From the NCBI RefSeq assembly GCF_001049895.1, contig NZ_CVPE01000005.1, positions 186,001 through 250,000 of the forward strand: a stretch of 64,000 nt of DNA, written 5' to 3'. A model generated the notes under the pieces. That model ran no database searches. It was given only the letters and a program-made list of their open reading frames with translations, and was not told the DNA's origin. The stretch's first letter is position 1, and the number at the start of each line of letters is the position of its first letter. The DNA is from Rubeoparvulum massiliense (GTDB lineage Bacteria > Bacillota > Bacilli > Rubeoparvulales > Rubeoparvulaceae). The position numbers were made by a program, and so were the translations under genes. Below are positions 34,238-42,712 of this stretch, in pieces.

Positions 34238-35010
34238 ATTGGAATGCACCGCTGCAATTACAGGATATCTCAATTGGCTATGATCGAAATGAGGTACTCT
34301 CTCAACTTACAATGCACCTTGAGCCAGGTAGGATCCATGCTATTTTAGGAGAAAATGGCTCTGGAAAGTCAACATTATTGAAGGCGTTGCTGGGACAGCT
34401 TCCCCTTTGGCACGGGTCGATAAAGCTAGGGAATACAGATCTGGATACATTGACGAATAAGGAGAGGGCTCAATCCTTCTCCTATGTCCCTCAATTCCAC
34501 GGTGGACTTTTTCATTATCCAGTCCTTGAGATGGTAGTAATGGGACGCAATCCCTATTTAGGGATGCTACAACGGCCATCGACGGAAGATTATAATATGG
34601 CGAGAGAAACACTTCATATCTTAGGAATTTCCCATTTAGCACAGGAAAGTTACCTACAGTTGAGTGGTGGTCAAAAGCAGCTTGTCTTACTAGCACGTGC
34701 TTTAACACAGGATTCGCCTTTTTTACTTTTAGATGAACCTACCTCTCACCTTGATTATTATTTTCAGCACCACGTATTGCAATGTTTACGCAAGCTAGCC
34801 ATAGCGCAGAAGAAGACAATTATCATCACAATGCATGATCCTAATCTGACGAGTCAATACGCTGATGAGGTTCACATCTTGAAGCAGGGAAGCTTATTAG
34901 CCTCAGGCTCAAGTGAGGTAGTGTTGACGAAGGAGAATCTATCTGCATTGTATGGGCTAGAAGTGAATATTTGTGAATTTTGTAATGGGGTCAGTCCCCC
35001 ACTCAATTAA
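34228..35010 (+). CDS. ABC transporter ATP-binding protein, FepC/BtuD type
   Basis: A 260-residue ATPase that powers the FecCD-type importer. Walker A ILGENGSGKSTLLKALLG, Q-loop SYVPQFHGG, signature YLQLSGGQKQLVLLARAL, Walker B LLLDEPTSHLD, and switch His in IITMHDPNLTSQY. The last codons (NGVSPPLN, stop) are REP-like element R4. The gene ends 29 bases before the converging response regulator gene. Confidence 0.93.
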   Translation: MELNWNAPLQLQDISIGYDRNEVLSQLTMHLEPGRIHAILGENGSGKSTLLKALLGQLPLWHGSIKLGNTDLDTLTNKERAQSFSYVPQFHGGLFHYPVLEMVVMGRNPYLGMLQRPSTEDYNMARETLHILGISHLAQESYLQLSGGQKQLVLLARALTQDSPFLLLDEPTSHLDYYFQHHVLQCLRKLAIAQKKTIIITMHDPNLTSQYADEVHILKQGSLLASGSSEVVLTKENLSALYGLEVNICEFCNGVSPPLN

Positions 35011-35041
35011 CACGTTAAAGCAACGGGGGTCTGACCCCCCT
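34985..35041. repeat. REP-like element R4 (full unit)
   Basis: GGGGTCAGTCCCC, a TTAACACGTTAA core (35007-35018) followed by AGCAA, and CGGGGGTCTGACCCCC (35024-35039). It fills the gap between two convergent genes and enters the last codons of the ABC ATPase; it could act as a two-way terminator. Confidence 0.85.
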
Positions 35042-35642
35042 ATAACCATCCTTTTTCTCGCGCGAAGGCAATGGCTTCAATTTTATTTTTTGCATCTAAC
35101 TTTTGCAGAGCCTCTGACATATAGTTCCGTACCGTGCCAGCGGATAAAAATAGTTGCCTAGCGATTTCCTTGGAGGTATACCCTTCCGCAGCAAGCTGTA
35201 GTACCTCCTGTTCTCGCTCGGTCAGTGGATTCTCTTCCTGATAGGTATTAATAATTAGCTCCGAATCAAATATACGTTTTCCCTGCATCACACTCCGAAT
35301 GGACTCGGCTAACTCCTCAATAGAACCATCCTTTAATAAATAGCCATGAACCTCTGCCTTCAAGGCTCGTTCAAAATAGCCTGGACGCGCAAAGGTGGTC
35401 AAGATCATCACCTTACAATCTACGCCCTGTCGCCTTAACTCTTCTGCCACATCCAATCCGCTCTTGATGGGCATTTCAATATCCATGAGACAAATGTCTG
35501 GTTTCAGCTCTCGTACCAGTCGTAATGCTTCCTCCCCATGCTCTGCCTGCCCCACCACTTCAAAATCCTCTTCCAAATCGAGTAACGTACCGAGGGCTCC
35601 CCGTAGCATCCGTTGATCTTCAGCAATCACAATTCGGATCAT
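35040..35642 (-). CDS. NarL/LuxR-family response regulator (YvfU/DesR-like)
   Basis: A 200-residue regulator. REC domain (about 1-120): MIRIVIAEDQRMLRGALGTL, phosphoacceptor in DICLMDIEMPIKSGLDVAEE, Lys in GYLLKDG. C-terminal HTH LuxR domain: PLTEREQEVLQLAAEGYTSK, IARQLFLSAGTVRNYMSEAL. The start overlaps the stop of the kinase gene (ATGA). With the upstream kinase and ABC exporter it forms a four-gene operon like B. subtilis yvfRSTU. It probably controls that exporter. Confidence 0.92.
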   Translation of the reverse strand: MIRIVIAEDQRMLRGALGTLLDLEEDFEVVGQAEHGEEALRLVRELKPDICLMDIEMPIKSGLDVAEELRRQGVDCKVMILTTFARPGYFERALKAEVHGYLLKDGSIEELAESIRSVMQGKRIFDSELIINTYQEENPLTEREQEVLQLAAEGYTSKEIARQLFLSAGTVRNYMSEALQKLDAKNKIEAIAFAREKGWL

Positions 35643-36763
35643 AAAGCAATCTCCTCTGATTTAATAATGACAGGTACCAGCATTTTCACCGTAGTTCTTT
35701 TGTTATCCTTCCATTCAAGCTCCAGTTCGCCATCAATGAGAGCAAGCCGCTCCTTCATCCCTTTAATTCCATTTCCTTCGTTGTCTGACTTGGCCATCCC
35801 CACACCATCATCCTGAACAATGATCGAAAAGTAGCCTTTTGTTTCTTGAAAGGTCACCACACAATGCTTGGCACTACTATGCTTTACAATATTGGTACCC
35901 GCTTCTCGTAGGCACATGGCTAAGATATTTTGCTGTAAAGGGAGAAGCGTGGAAAAATCAACTCTCCCTTCTTGAATCAATTGAATGCCAGCTGCAGCCA
36001 GTATTCGTTCCATATCTGCCAGCTCTTCAGCAATGGTATGAGCTCGCATATCTGCTACAAGCTCGCGCACCTGACTCAGCGCAGAACGCGAAGTAATTTC
36101 CATCTCCTTTGCTTCACTCTTCGCCCGTTCTGGTTGCTTATCGATTAGCCTTTGAATCAGTTGACTTTGTAATGTAATAAGAGATAGGGTATGCCCCAAT
36201 GTATCATGTAAATCGCGGGCAATTCGCATCCGCTCTTCCCGTTTAATCAATTCTTTAATCTGTTCATTCGCCTGATCCAATTTCTTTTCTAATTCCATTC
36301 GTTTATTCATGGAGCGAATGCCCAATGGAGAGATGAGCATCACCACTAAAAATGGCAAATAATAAAGTATGTTCATCATTGGACTGTATAAAGCCAATAG
36401 CAGCGTGATTCCCATAACGCAAATGATAAAAGCGCCAAAAGCACGTTGAAACTGCTTTTTATTTCCCAACCAGCCAATAAAATTAGCAGGAAAAAAGCAC
36501 ATAAAGATATTTTCAGAATGATACCAAAGGCAAAGCACTGTAATGATGCTCATTTGAATAGCCAACCAAAAGAAGAATACCTTAGCAGGAGGATACCAGA
36601 ACAGTTGACGATATGATATGAGAAAAAGCAGGATGAGAGCATAGCCCACCACTGCTTTCACTCCATTCTCATCAAGGATACTATTTAATGGCAATAATAA
36701 ATAAGCCAAGAATATATAAGGAAAGAAACCATATTTTTTCGGAAACAATTGAAGAGCATGCAA
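35639..36763 (-). CDS. Sensor histidine kinase, DesK/YvfT-like
   Basis: A 374-residue membrane kinase with about five or six N-terminal helices and no large outer domain. HisKA_3 motif ERMRIARDLHDTLGHTLSLI (phospho-His), then HATPase_c with REAGTNIVKHSSAKH and IVQDDGVGMAKSDNEGNG, GIKGMKERLALIDG. DesK-type kinases sense membrane thickness or fluidity; here the link to an ABC-2 exporter suggests sensing of a membrane-active compound. Three bases separate it from the permease gene. Confidence 0.92.
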   Translation of the reverse strand: MHALQLFPKKYGFFPYIFLAYLLLPLNSILDENGVKAVVGYALILLFLISYRQLFWYPPAKVFFFWLAIQMSIITVLCLWYHSENIFMCFFPANFIGWLGNKKQFQRAFGAFIICVMGITLLLALYSPMMNILYYLPFLVVMLISPLGIRSMNKRMELEKKLDQANEQIKELIKREERMRIARDLHDTLGHTLSLITLQSQLIQRLIDKQPERAKSEAKEMEITSRSALSQVRELVADMRAHTIAEELADMERILAAAGIQLIQEGRVDFSTLLPLQQNILAMCLREAGTNIVKHSSAKHCVVTFQETKGYFSIIVQDDGVGMAKSDNEGNGIKGMKERLALIDGELELEWKDNKRTTVKMLVPVIIKSEEIAL

Positions 36764-36766
36764 TGG

Positions 36767-37504
36767 CTACACCGCTTCCTGTTTTCTTCTTATATAAATG
36801 GATATTATCATAAATAGGATTAGATAGCCGCTTAAGATAACAACATTCTGTAATTCTGGAAGATTGCCTCGAATAATCCCCCACGCACCATTTCCTAAAT
36901 GATAAGCTGGGAGCCACTTCCCAATGGTTTGAACCACTTGCGGCAAAATGTCCATGGGCATCCACATTCCGCCAGTGATAGCAAGTAACATGTACGCCAC
37001 ATTACTAACCCCTGTTGCCGTATCCACCCGTTTCATGGTGCCCACCAGCGTTCCTAATGCAAGGAATGTGGTAGAAGCGAGAAGAATCCAGATCCCGCTT
37101 AGAATCCACTCCGAGGCTTTTAAGGAGATACCATTAACAAGATACCCTGCAAGGAAAATCACCACAATGGAGAAGAGATGAACCATCATCTGTCCGAGCA
37201 TTTTTGCACCTAAATAAGCCATTTCTGAAAGGGGCGTTACACGAATAAAGGTATTCCAGCCTTGAGAGCGCTCCTGAACCATCCGAATACCTAGGGTCAT
37301 AATCGCACTTCCCATCACACTGAAAGATGTCATCGACATGAGATAATGAGCATTCCATTGATTCTGGTCTGGCACATTGAACTGAACAACCCTTGTGAAA
37401 ATCACATAAAAAACGATGGGCATCAGCAGCGACCAGAAGAGATAATAAGGATTTCTAAGCATCCGTAAGATTTCTGCTTGGCATTGTTTCATGAACATCT
37501 TCAT
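36767..37504 (-). CDS. ABC-2 type exporter permease
   Basis: A 245-residue membrane protein with six predicted helices: ILRMLRNPYYLFWSLLMPIV at the start, MVQERSQGWNTFIRVTPLSE, MLAITGGMWMPMDILPQVVQ and IGKWLPAYHLGNGAWGIIRG. These match the ABC-2 transporter family (YvfS, drug or lantibiotic exporters). It is one base from the ATPase gene. Likely exports an antibiotic, lipid or signal peptide; cargo unknown. Confidence 0.88.
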   Translation of the reverse strand: MKMFMKQCQAEILRMLRNPYYLFWSLLMPIVFYVIFTRVVQFNVPDQNQWNAHYLMSMTSFSVMGSAIMTLGIRMVQERSQGWNTFIRVTPLSEMAYLGAKMLGQMMVHLFSIVVIFLAGYLVNGISLKASEWILSGIWILLASTTFLALGTLVGTMKRVDTATGVSNVAYMLLAITGGMWMPMDILPQVVQTIGKWLPAYHLGNGAWGIIRGNLPELQNVVILSGYLILFMIISIYIRRKQEAV

Positions 37505-37505
37505 C

Positions 37506-38405
37506 TCAGATGACCTCTCTTTCTTCTGTTAATTGTTCAAAGGCTTCTTCGAGACGACCTTTCTCAATGCGGATCTCGCCTGCTTTTAGCTTGAGTTCAA
37601 AAATTCTTGCCAGTACAGCATCGGTATCATCGGTGGTGATGTAGATTCGTCCATCCTTTTCGTACATCTTTGAGAGAAAAGGATCCTGTGATAAACTTTC
37701 ACGGGATATGCTTGGATCCAGAATAAAGGAGACTGACTGCTTTGCTACCTTATTCTTGATTTCGTCAGGTCGACCATCAGCGATGACCTTGCCATGGTTA
37801 AATAAGATGATTCGGTCCGCGATATCATCGGCCTCCTGTAAATAGTGGGTAGAAAAGATGATGGTTTTCCCTTGATTGGCAAGCTCTCGCACTCGTTGCC
37901 AAAAGTGCTTCCGTGCTGAGACATCCATCCCAACCGTGGGCTCATCAAAGAAAAGCAGATCAGGATTACCTGCCATGGCCAATGCGAAGGCCACTCTTCG
38001 TTTTTGACCACCGGATAGCTTTTCTGTCCGTTTCTTTAGTTCCTCTTGTTCTAAACCGGTTAGCTCAATCAGCTCATCATAGGAAAGGGGGACTGGATAG
38101 TAGGAGCGGAATAGTTGAAGGATTTCTTTCACGCTTAGGCAATCCATCAGGCTAACCTCCTGTAACATGACACCGATTCTGTTACGTACACTTTTTTCTT
38201 TGGCATTCCTACTAAAAAGGAGGGCAGAGCCATTGGTTGGGTTTAATAAACCTAGCATCATTAGCATGGTCGTTGTTTTCCCTGCACCATTGGGTCCGAG
38301 AATGGCTACTACTTCTCCCTTCCGGATCGTAAAGGATACATCATCAACAGCTTGTTTATCCTTGAACCTTTTGGATAGATGCTTAATTTCCACGATCTTT
38401 TCCAT
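37506..38405 (-). CDS. ABC exporter ATP-binding protein (YvfR-like)
   Basis: A 299-residue ATPase. Walker A VAILGPNGAGKTTTMLMMLG, Q-loop IGVMLQEVSLMD, signature KLSGGQKRRVAFALAMAG, Walker B LLFFDEPTVGMD, switch His in IIFSTHYLQEADDI, followed by a C-terminal regulatory stretch of about 80 residues. ATG 38405 is preferred over an upstream ATG because GGGGGG lies seven bases before it. First gene of the exporter-two-component operon. Confidence 0.92.
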   Translation of the reverse strand: MEKIVEIKHLSKRFKDKQAVDDVSFTIRKGEVVAILGPNGAGKTTTMLMMLGLLNPTNGSALLFSRNAKEKSVRNRIGVMLQEVSLMDCLSVKEILQLFRSYYPVPLSYDELIELTGLEQEELKKRTEKLSGGQKRRVAFALAMAGNPDLLFFDEPTVGMDVSARKHFWQRVRELANQGKTIIFSTHYLQEADDIADRIILFNHGKVIADGRPDEIKNKVAKQSVSFILDPSISRESLSQDPFLSKMYEKDGRIYITTDDTDAVLARIFELKLKAGEIRIEKGRLEEAFEQLTEEREVI

Positions 38406-38496
38406 ATCAAATCCCCCCATTAATCGATACTTTTATAGTACGGATTAAATGAGGGGATTGTTAGTTGATGATGTCATTATTTTTAGATGACAACTG

Positions 38497-40170
38497 TCAT
38501 AACCATAGGGGGTCAGTCCCCCGTTGCTTTAACGCGTTAACTTGGTGGGGGTCTGACCCCAATAAGCTTTTTACTTCTTCTGGTGGTAGTGGCCGACTAT
38601 AATAATAGCCTTGAATGTGATCACAGCCTAACTTACTCAAGATCCTCACTTGCTCCTCGGTTTCTACACCCTCGGCGATGACTTCCTTATTTAGACTGTG
38701 CATGGTTCGAATCATACTTTCTACTAAAGCTTGATTCTCTTTTTCCACAAGACGATCCACAAAATATTTATGTATCTTAATATTATCGATGGGCAGTTTA
38801 ATTAGATTCATCAGCGAATTATAACCCGTACCGAAATCATCTAAGGAGATTTTTACCCCTAATTTCCTGGCATCCATGAGTAACTGCTCCGCCACATGCT
38901 CATTCTCAACGATTCCTCGTTCCGTTAATTCAAATTCAAGCTGTGAAGGATCGATGCAATATGTATTGAGCTGTTCCTTCGTATATTCGAGCAGTGCGTT
39001 GTTACGTAAATCCTTAGGAGAAATATTGATGGCCATTTTGGTAATGAACCCTTCCTCCTGCCATTCCTTTAATTGTGCTATCGTTTTTTTAACTACCATT
39101 TTCGTGATTTCACTTATAATTCCAACTTCCTCAGCAACTTTAATGAACTCTTCTGGACTGATTGAACCTTTACGGCCTCGGCTTAATCTCAAAAGTGCTT
39201 CTACACCAATTACTTGATTATTCTTCAGACTAATTTGAGGCTGGTAAACGATGTTAAACTTCTTGTTTTTTATTGCATCGTATAGTAAAACCGTAATATC
39301 AAGTCTCTCTTTGTTCTTTTGCTCTTTAGAAGGATCATAGAGAAAAATTCCTGTAGTATCTGACTTTTGATCCATTGCGATGCTTAATTTTCGATATAAA
39401 TCATTGAAGTCATTCCCATGCAATGGAAAATGTACTAGTCCAGCTTTAACCATCATCTCTACCAATAACCCATCGATGAGTATAGGTTCTCGAAAAGATT
39501 TGATAATTTGTTCTCCAATTAAGTAGGTAGCTTCTATCTGCTCACCTGGCACTACAATGGCCAGTTGATTCGTATGTATGGAATAAACTTGTTCTTGATC
39601 GACAAAGTTGGCTAATACTTTACTCAGGTGTAAGAGTGCTTGTTCCCCAATCTGATAATCGATATATCGATTGATATCACCTAGATTAGTGATTTCAAAA
39701 GCAATTAGTGAAAAGCTCTCTTGCATGACTATTCGTTCATCAATGTCCATCTTCAGCTTATTAAGGTTTGGTAAACCAGTCATTTCATTCTTCAGCGATT
39801 TCTCAATGGCTTTTTTCTTTGAGGTTTTAACATACTGAAATAGTATACCAATCACAATACCTATCACAACAAATATCGTGGTTCTAAATACCCAGCCACT
39901 TAGATCCTGTGGGATTCCTTCTGCTACATTCTTGTACATAAATGGTCCAAGACTGTACCCCCCAAGCAAGGCTGCTCCCATAGCACCCTTAATCCCTCCG
40001 AAAAAACCTGCAAGAATGATCGGAATATACATGATATGCGTAAATGCTAGTTCTGTTCCACCAGTGATATATACCATATAAACAGTGATCGCAATTAAGA
40101 GCATAATAAGCAAGATCTTGAAAAACGACCTGTTTAAATGAGTAAAGTGAACAAGTAGTCTTTTTGGCAT
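38497..40170 (-). CDS. Membrane EAL-domain protein with degenerate GGDEF domain
   Basis: 557 residues. About four N-terminal helices (ILLIMLLIAITVYMVYITGG ... TTIFVVIGIVIGILFQYV), a GGDEF-fold domain (NEMTGLPNLNKLKMDIDERI) whose active-site loop reads IHTNQLAIVV instead of GGDEF, and a complete EAL domain: GVEALLRLSRGRKGSISPEE, MAINISPKDLRNNALLEYTK, LDDFGTGYNSLMNLIKLPID, EGVETEEQVRILSKLGCDHI. So it should degrade c-di-GMP, with the dead cyclase perhaps sensing GTP. The last ~20 residues (GSDPHQVNALKQRGTDPL) are encoded by REP-like element R5. Confidence 0.92.
   Translation of the reverse strand: MPKRLLVHFTHLNRSFFKILLIMLLIAITVYMVYITGGTELAFTHIMYIPIILAGFFGGIKGAMGAALLGGYSLGPFMYKNVAEGIPQDLSGWVFRTTIFVVIGIVIGILFQYVKTSKKKAIEKSLKNEMTGLPNLNKLKMDIDERIVMQESFSLIAFEITNLGDINRYIDYQIGEQALLHLSKVLANFVDQEQVYSIHTNQLAIVVPGEQIEATYLIGEQIIKSFREPILIDGLLVEMMVKAGLVHFPLHGNDFNDLYRKLSIAMDQKSDTTGIFLYDPSKEQKNKERLDITVLLYDAIKNKKFNIVYQPQISLKNNQVIGVEALLRLSRGRKGSISPEEFIKVAEEVGIISEITKMVVKKTIAQLKEWQEEGFITKMAINISPKDLRNNALLEYTKEQLNTYCIDPSQLEFELTERGIVENEHVAEQLLMDARKLGVKISLDDFGTGYNSLMNLIKLPIDNIKIHKYFVDRLVEKENQALVESMIRTMHSLNKEVIAEGVETEEQVRILSKLGCDHIQGYYYSRPLPPEEVKSLLGSDPHQVNALKQRGTDPLWL
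38506..38561. repeat. REP-like element R5 (full unit)
   Basis: GGGGGTCAGTCCCCC (38508-38522), core TTAACGCGTTAA (38529-38540), TGGGGGTCTGACCCCA (38546-38561). It lies wholly within the 3' end of the EAL gene and is translated; the stop follows it at 38499-38497. Confidence 0.88.
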
Positions 40171-40295
40171 ATATGGGTTCCTCCCCTCGCAAATGGTAAG
40201 GTTGGAATAGTAACATAGTACTAGGTAAAAAATACTATATTATTATTGTAATGGATTCCCAGTAATATGCAAGGGTGAAATTGTTAAACGGTGGT

Positions 40296-40338
40296 AGTCC
40301 CCTATCGTTCCTATCGTTCTTCTCCTTAATACGTTAAC
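40296..40338. repeat. Degenerate REP-like element R6
   Basis: GGTGGTAGTCCCCTA and, 16 bases later, TTAATACGTTAA resemble the palindrome and core of the other copies. Decayed; assigned with caution. Confidence 0.4.
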
Positions 40339-40363
40339 ATTACATAGAATACCTTTCAAATAA

Positions 40364-40397
40364 ATCCACCCCTCGTCTTCCAAAATGAGGGGTGGAT
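40364..40397 (-). terminator. Terminator of the flgM-csrA operon
   Basis: ATCCACCCCTC/GAGGGGTGGAT (11 bp) with a 12-base loop, flanked by A- and T-rich runs (TTTTTAT on plus, TTTATTT on minus). It lies about 60 bases after the csrA stop and closes the flagellar transcript; it may also serve the other direction. Confidence 0.8.
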
Positions 40398-40424
40398 TTT
40401 TATAACTTAATCAATTCTTCATTG

Positions 40425-40497
40425 CTTTAATGCGTTAACTCAATGGGGGACTGACCCCTATTTCTTTAACGCGGTAATGTATTGGGGGACTGACCCC
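40425..40497. repeat. REP-like element R7 (one and a half units)
   Basis: TTAATGCGTTAA (40427-40438), GGGGGACTGACCCC (40445-40458), TTAACGCGGTAA (40466-40477), GGGGGACTGACCCC (40484-40497). The right half forms the C-terminal codons and stop of csrA. Confidence 0.88.
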
Positions 40498-40679
40498 GTG
40501 ATAGTTGCTGCTTCATTCTCTTCTTGGATTGCCATATAGATCTCCTTACGATGAATCTCTACGTGGCGAGGTGCAACAATGCCCAGCTTTACTTGCTCTC
40601 CTTCAATGGCCAGAACCTTCAGCTCAATATCAGGTCCAATCATGATGGACTGATTGGACTTACGGGTGAGGACTAACAT
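40458..40679 (-). CDS. csrA: Translational regulator CsrA with repeat-derived tail
   Basis: CsrA is a dimeric RNA-binding protein that blocks flagellin translation until FliW removes it. 73 residues: [40 protein letters not shown] with N55 (the FliW contact known from B. subtilis) in place. The ribosome-site-bound RNA target is expected in the hag leader at 14.75 kb. Residues from about 62 ([12 protein letters not shown]) are coded by element R7 and do not look like the usual helical C-terminal extension. It begins two bases after fliW. Confidence 0.95.
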   Translation of the reverse strand: MLVLTRKSNQSIMIGPDIELKVLAIEGEQVKLGIVAPRHVEIHRKEIYMAIQEENEAATITGSVPQYITALKK

Positions 40680-40681
40680 GA

Positions 40682-41113
40682 TTACTCCTCCCCCTTCTTC
40701 ACAAGCGGTGCTTTTCGAGAATAGTTCTCCTCTAGAACCACCTGCTTGCCTGCTCTCTTCCTACGATTCAAGACAACAGGTGCCATGAGATTACATGTAG
40801 AATCTACAAGGGTCTTCCCCAAGGTCACAATGCTAAAGAGCTCCACATCCTCCAGGCCAACTAACTCCAATTGCTCTGCCACATAATCAGGCAGATGAAA
40901 ATCATAGTCTGGAAAAACCGTGAATGGATTGATAGCAATAAACGAAGGCACAGACTGATCAAGAGCTTGGATCACAGTAAATGGAGAGTCTCCTCCCAAT
41001 GGGATGAAGGCAAAGCGGTGAACGCTCTCAAACCCCGGAATTCCCTGAGCAAAGGTGTAGATCTGCTTCTCGTCGACATTGACATCTCCAATTAAGGGAC
41101 TATGTATTAGCAT
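40682..41113 (-). CDS. fliW: Flagellar assembly factor FliW
   Basis: FliW binds either flagellin or CsrA; when flagellin is exported, free FliW relieves CsrA repression. The 143-residue protein shows [59 protein letters not shown] and [20 protein letters not shown], all typical. Placed directly before csrA, as in Bacillus, with csrA's ribosome site inside its last codons. Confidence 0.96.
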   Translation of the reverse strand: MLIHSPLIGDVNVDEKQIYTFAQGIPGFESVHRFAFIPLGGDSPFTVIQALDQSVPSFIAINPFTVFPDYDFHLPDYVAEQLELVGLEDVELFSIVTLGKTLVDSTCNLMAPVVLNRRKRAGKQVVLEENYSRKAPLVKKGEE

Positions 41114-41192
41114 GATAATTCTCCTTTTTGACTCTCATTCTGTCTTAGCTGACCCTATTATAACCGTTCAGATCCGGTTATATCTGTTCAAA

Positions 41193-41768
41193 TCATAATC
41201 GTTCATCCACATTCAATCCCACCACATCGATCTGGATCCCATGCCATTGACTGATGGAGCCTGCCACCTTACCTGGCGTATACTCGTGGATCACCTTCTG
41301 CGGTGTAATATTGATCTGAGTCCCGCGTTTTTGCCAGTTGATTTGCAAATCTGCTGGAGTAAAGTTCATCTTTAAGCTCCCATAACGAGGGAGAAAAACA
41401 ATTGCAAGCTCGCGAAGGGGGGGATTGGCCTTCTGCTCCGATAGCATGGAAATTTTCGTACCTGGCTGTTCGATGGTACGGAGAGCATCACCCTCTTGGG
41501 CAATCTGAGCAATGGCCGCAAGGGCTGCTTGCTGGGCTTCGGTAGCGAACTCCGTATTCATACGAAAAACATGCTTTCTCCCCACATCGGCAAAGCACTT
41601 TGTTTGATCGATCTCCAAACGACTTGGCGTCGTATGAATCTCTAGGATGGCTGGAAGCTGTTCAATCTGAACATCTGCCTTTGGCTGTTGAATCTGCTGC
41701 TGTGGCTTCTCACTCTGCAACGCCATTTTGATAGACTGTTGCTGAATCTCTAAGCGTGGCAGCTGCAT
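41193..41768 (-). CDS. DUF6470 family protein (YviE-like)
   Basis: A 191-residue protein at the yviE position between flgL and fliW. Start MQLPRLEIQQQSIKMALQSE; a central phrase HTTPSRLEIDQTKCFADVG and a C-terminal YTPGKVAGSISQWHGIQIDV are typical of this flagellar-cluster family. Function unknown. Good GAGGAGGTGG site. Confidence 0.88.
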   Translation of the reverse strand: MQLPRLEIQQQSIKMALQSEKPQQQIQQPKADVQIEQLPAILEIHTTPSRLEIDQTKCFADVGRKHVFRMNTEFATEAQQAALAAIAQIAQEGDALRTIEQPGTKISMLSEQKANPPLRELAIVFLPRYGSLKMNFTPADLQINWQKRGTQINITPQKVIHEYTPGKVAGSISQWHGIQIDVVGLNVDERL

Positions 41769-41789
41769 GATGCCACCTCCTCATTCCCT

Positions 41790-42683
41790 CTATCTGAGAA
41801 AATCCACTAGAGATGGCTGAATGATTCTGGAGCCGGTGGCTAAAGCAGCACGATGAACATTCTCCTGTGCCTTCAGCTCCGTAATCACCCACGCCATATC
41901 TGCATCCTCTTCACTGGAAAGAAGTTTCTTCGTGTTGATTTGACCACTCTCAAGCCGAGATTGGATCAATTCAATTCGATTAATCCGTGCGCCTAGAGAT
42001 GCTCGTTCTGTTAAAAAGACTTCCATTTGCTCATCTACATCATTAAGGAAAGTGCCCACTTGATCAGCTTGGTTCGGATCACGAAGGGTATTAACTACAT
42101 TTTCAAGGAGGCCAAATACCCCCTCATCTTTAGAAGGATTGGAGAAAACCGCTTTTCCCTTCACATTGACTGGGAGATAGATCCCTTGACCAAGCTCCAA
42201 TTCCACATCCTCTGTATTCTCACCAATAAAACGTTGAGTTGTCTTATCATAGGGCGCGATATTGGTCTCCGTTCCAGCAAAGAGATAACGTCCACCAATA
42301 GTAGCGTTGGAGAGATCCCCAAGATGGTCACGGAGCTGAGCAATCTCATCTGCGATCGCTTTCCGCGAAGTCTCTTCATAGGTACCATTCGCTGCTTGGA
42401 CCATCAACTCACGCACCCGTTGTAGTGTCTGGGTTGCTTCTCCCATAATGGTATCTGTGGTTTCCATCCAGCTAATTGCTGTATCAGCATTGCGACGGAA
42501 CTGTGCGATCTCGTTTAACTGATTACGATAATGCATCCCCCGCACCGCCACCACAGGATCATCAGAAGGACGAGACACCTTACGACCCGTGGATTGCATC
42601 CGCGTAAATTTATCTAACTTCTCATAGCTACGGTTCAGATCGTGGATCATATTATTATTCAACATCTTTTGCGTAACTCGCAT
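41790..42683 (-). CDS. flgL: Hook-filament junction protein FlgL (HAP3)
   Basis: FlgL joins the hook (through FlgK) to the flagellin filament. 297 residues with flagellin-like ends: MRVTQKMLNNNMIHDLNRSY, GRKVSRPSDDPVVAVRGMHY, ETTDTIMGEATQTLQRVREL and the C-terminal ALATGSRIIQPSLVDFLR. Follows flgK by 29 bases and precedes the DUF6470 gene, the standard order. Confidence 0.96.
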   Translation of the reverse strand: MRVTQKMLNNNMIHDLNRSYEKLDKFTRMQSTGRKVSRPSDDPVVAVRGMHYRNQLNEIAQFRRNADTAISWMETTDTIMGEATQTLQRVRELMVQAANGTYEETSRKAIADEIAQLRDHLGDLSNATIGGRYLFAGTETNIAPYDKTTQRFIGENTEDVELELGQGIYLPVNVKGKAVFSNPSKDEGVFGLLENVVNTLRDPNQADQVGTFLNDVDEQMEVFLTERASLGARINRIELIQSRLESGQINTKKLLSSEEDADMAWVITELKAQENVHRAALATGSRIIQPSLVDFLR

Positions 42684-42712
42684 GCATGTTCACCCCATCC
42701 CTATCTCAGTTC

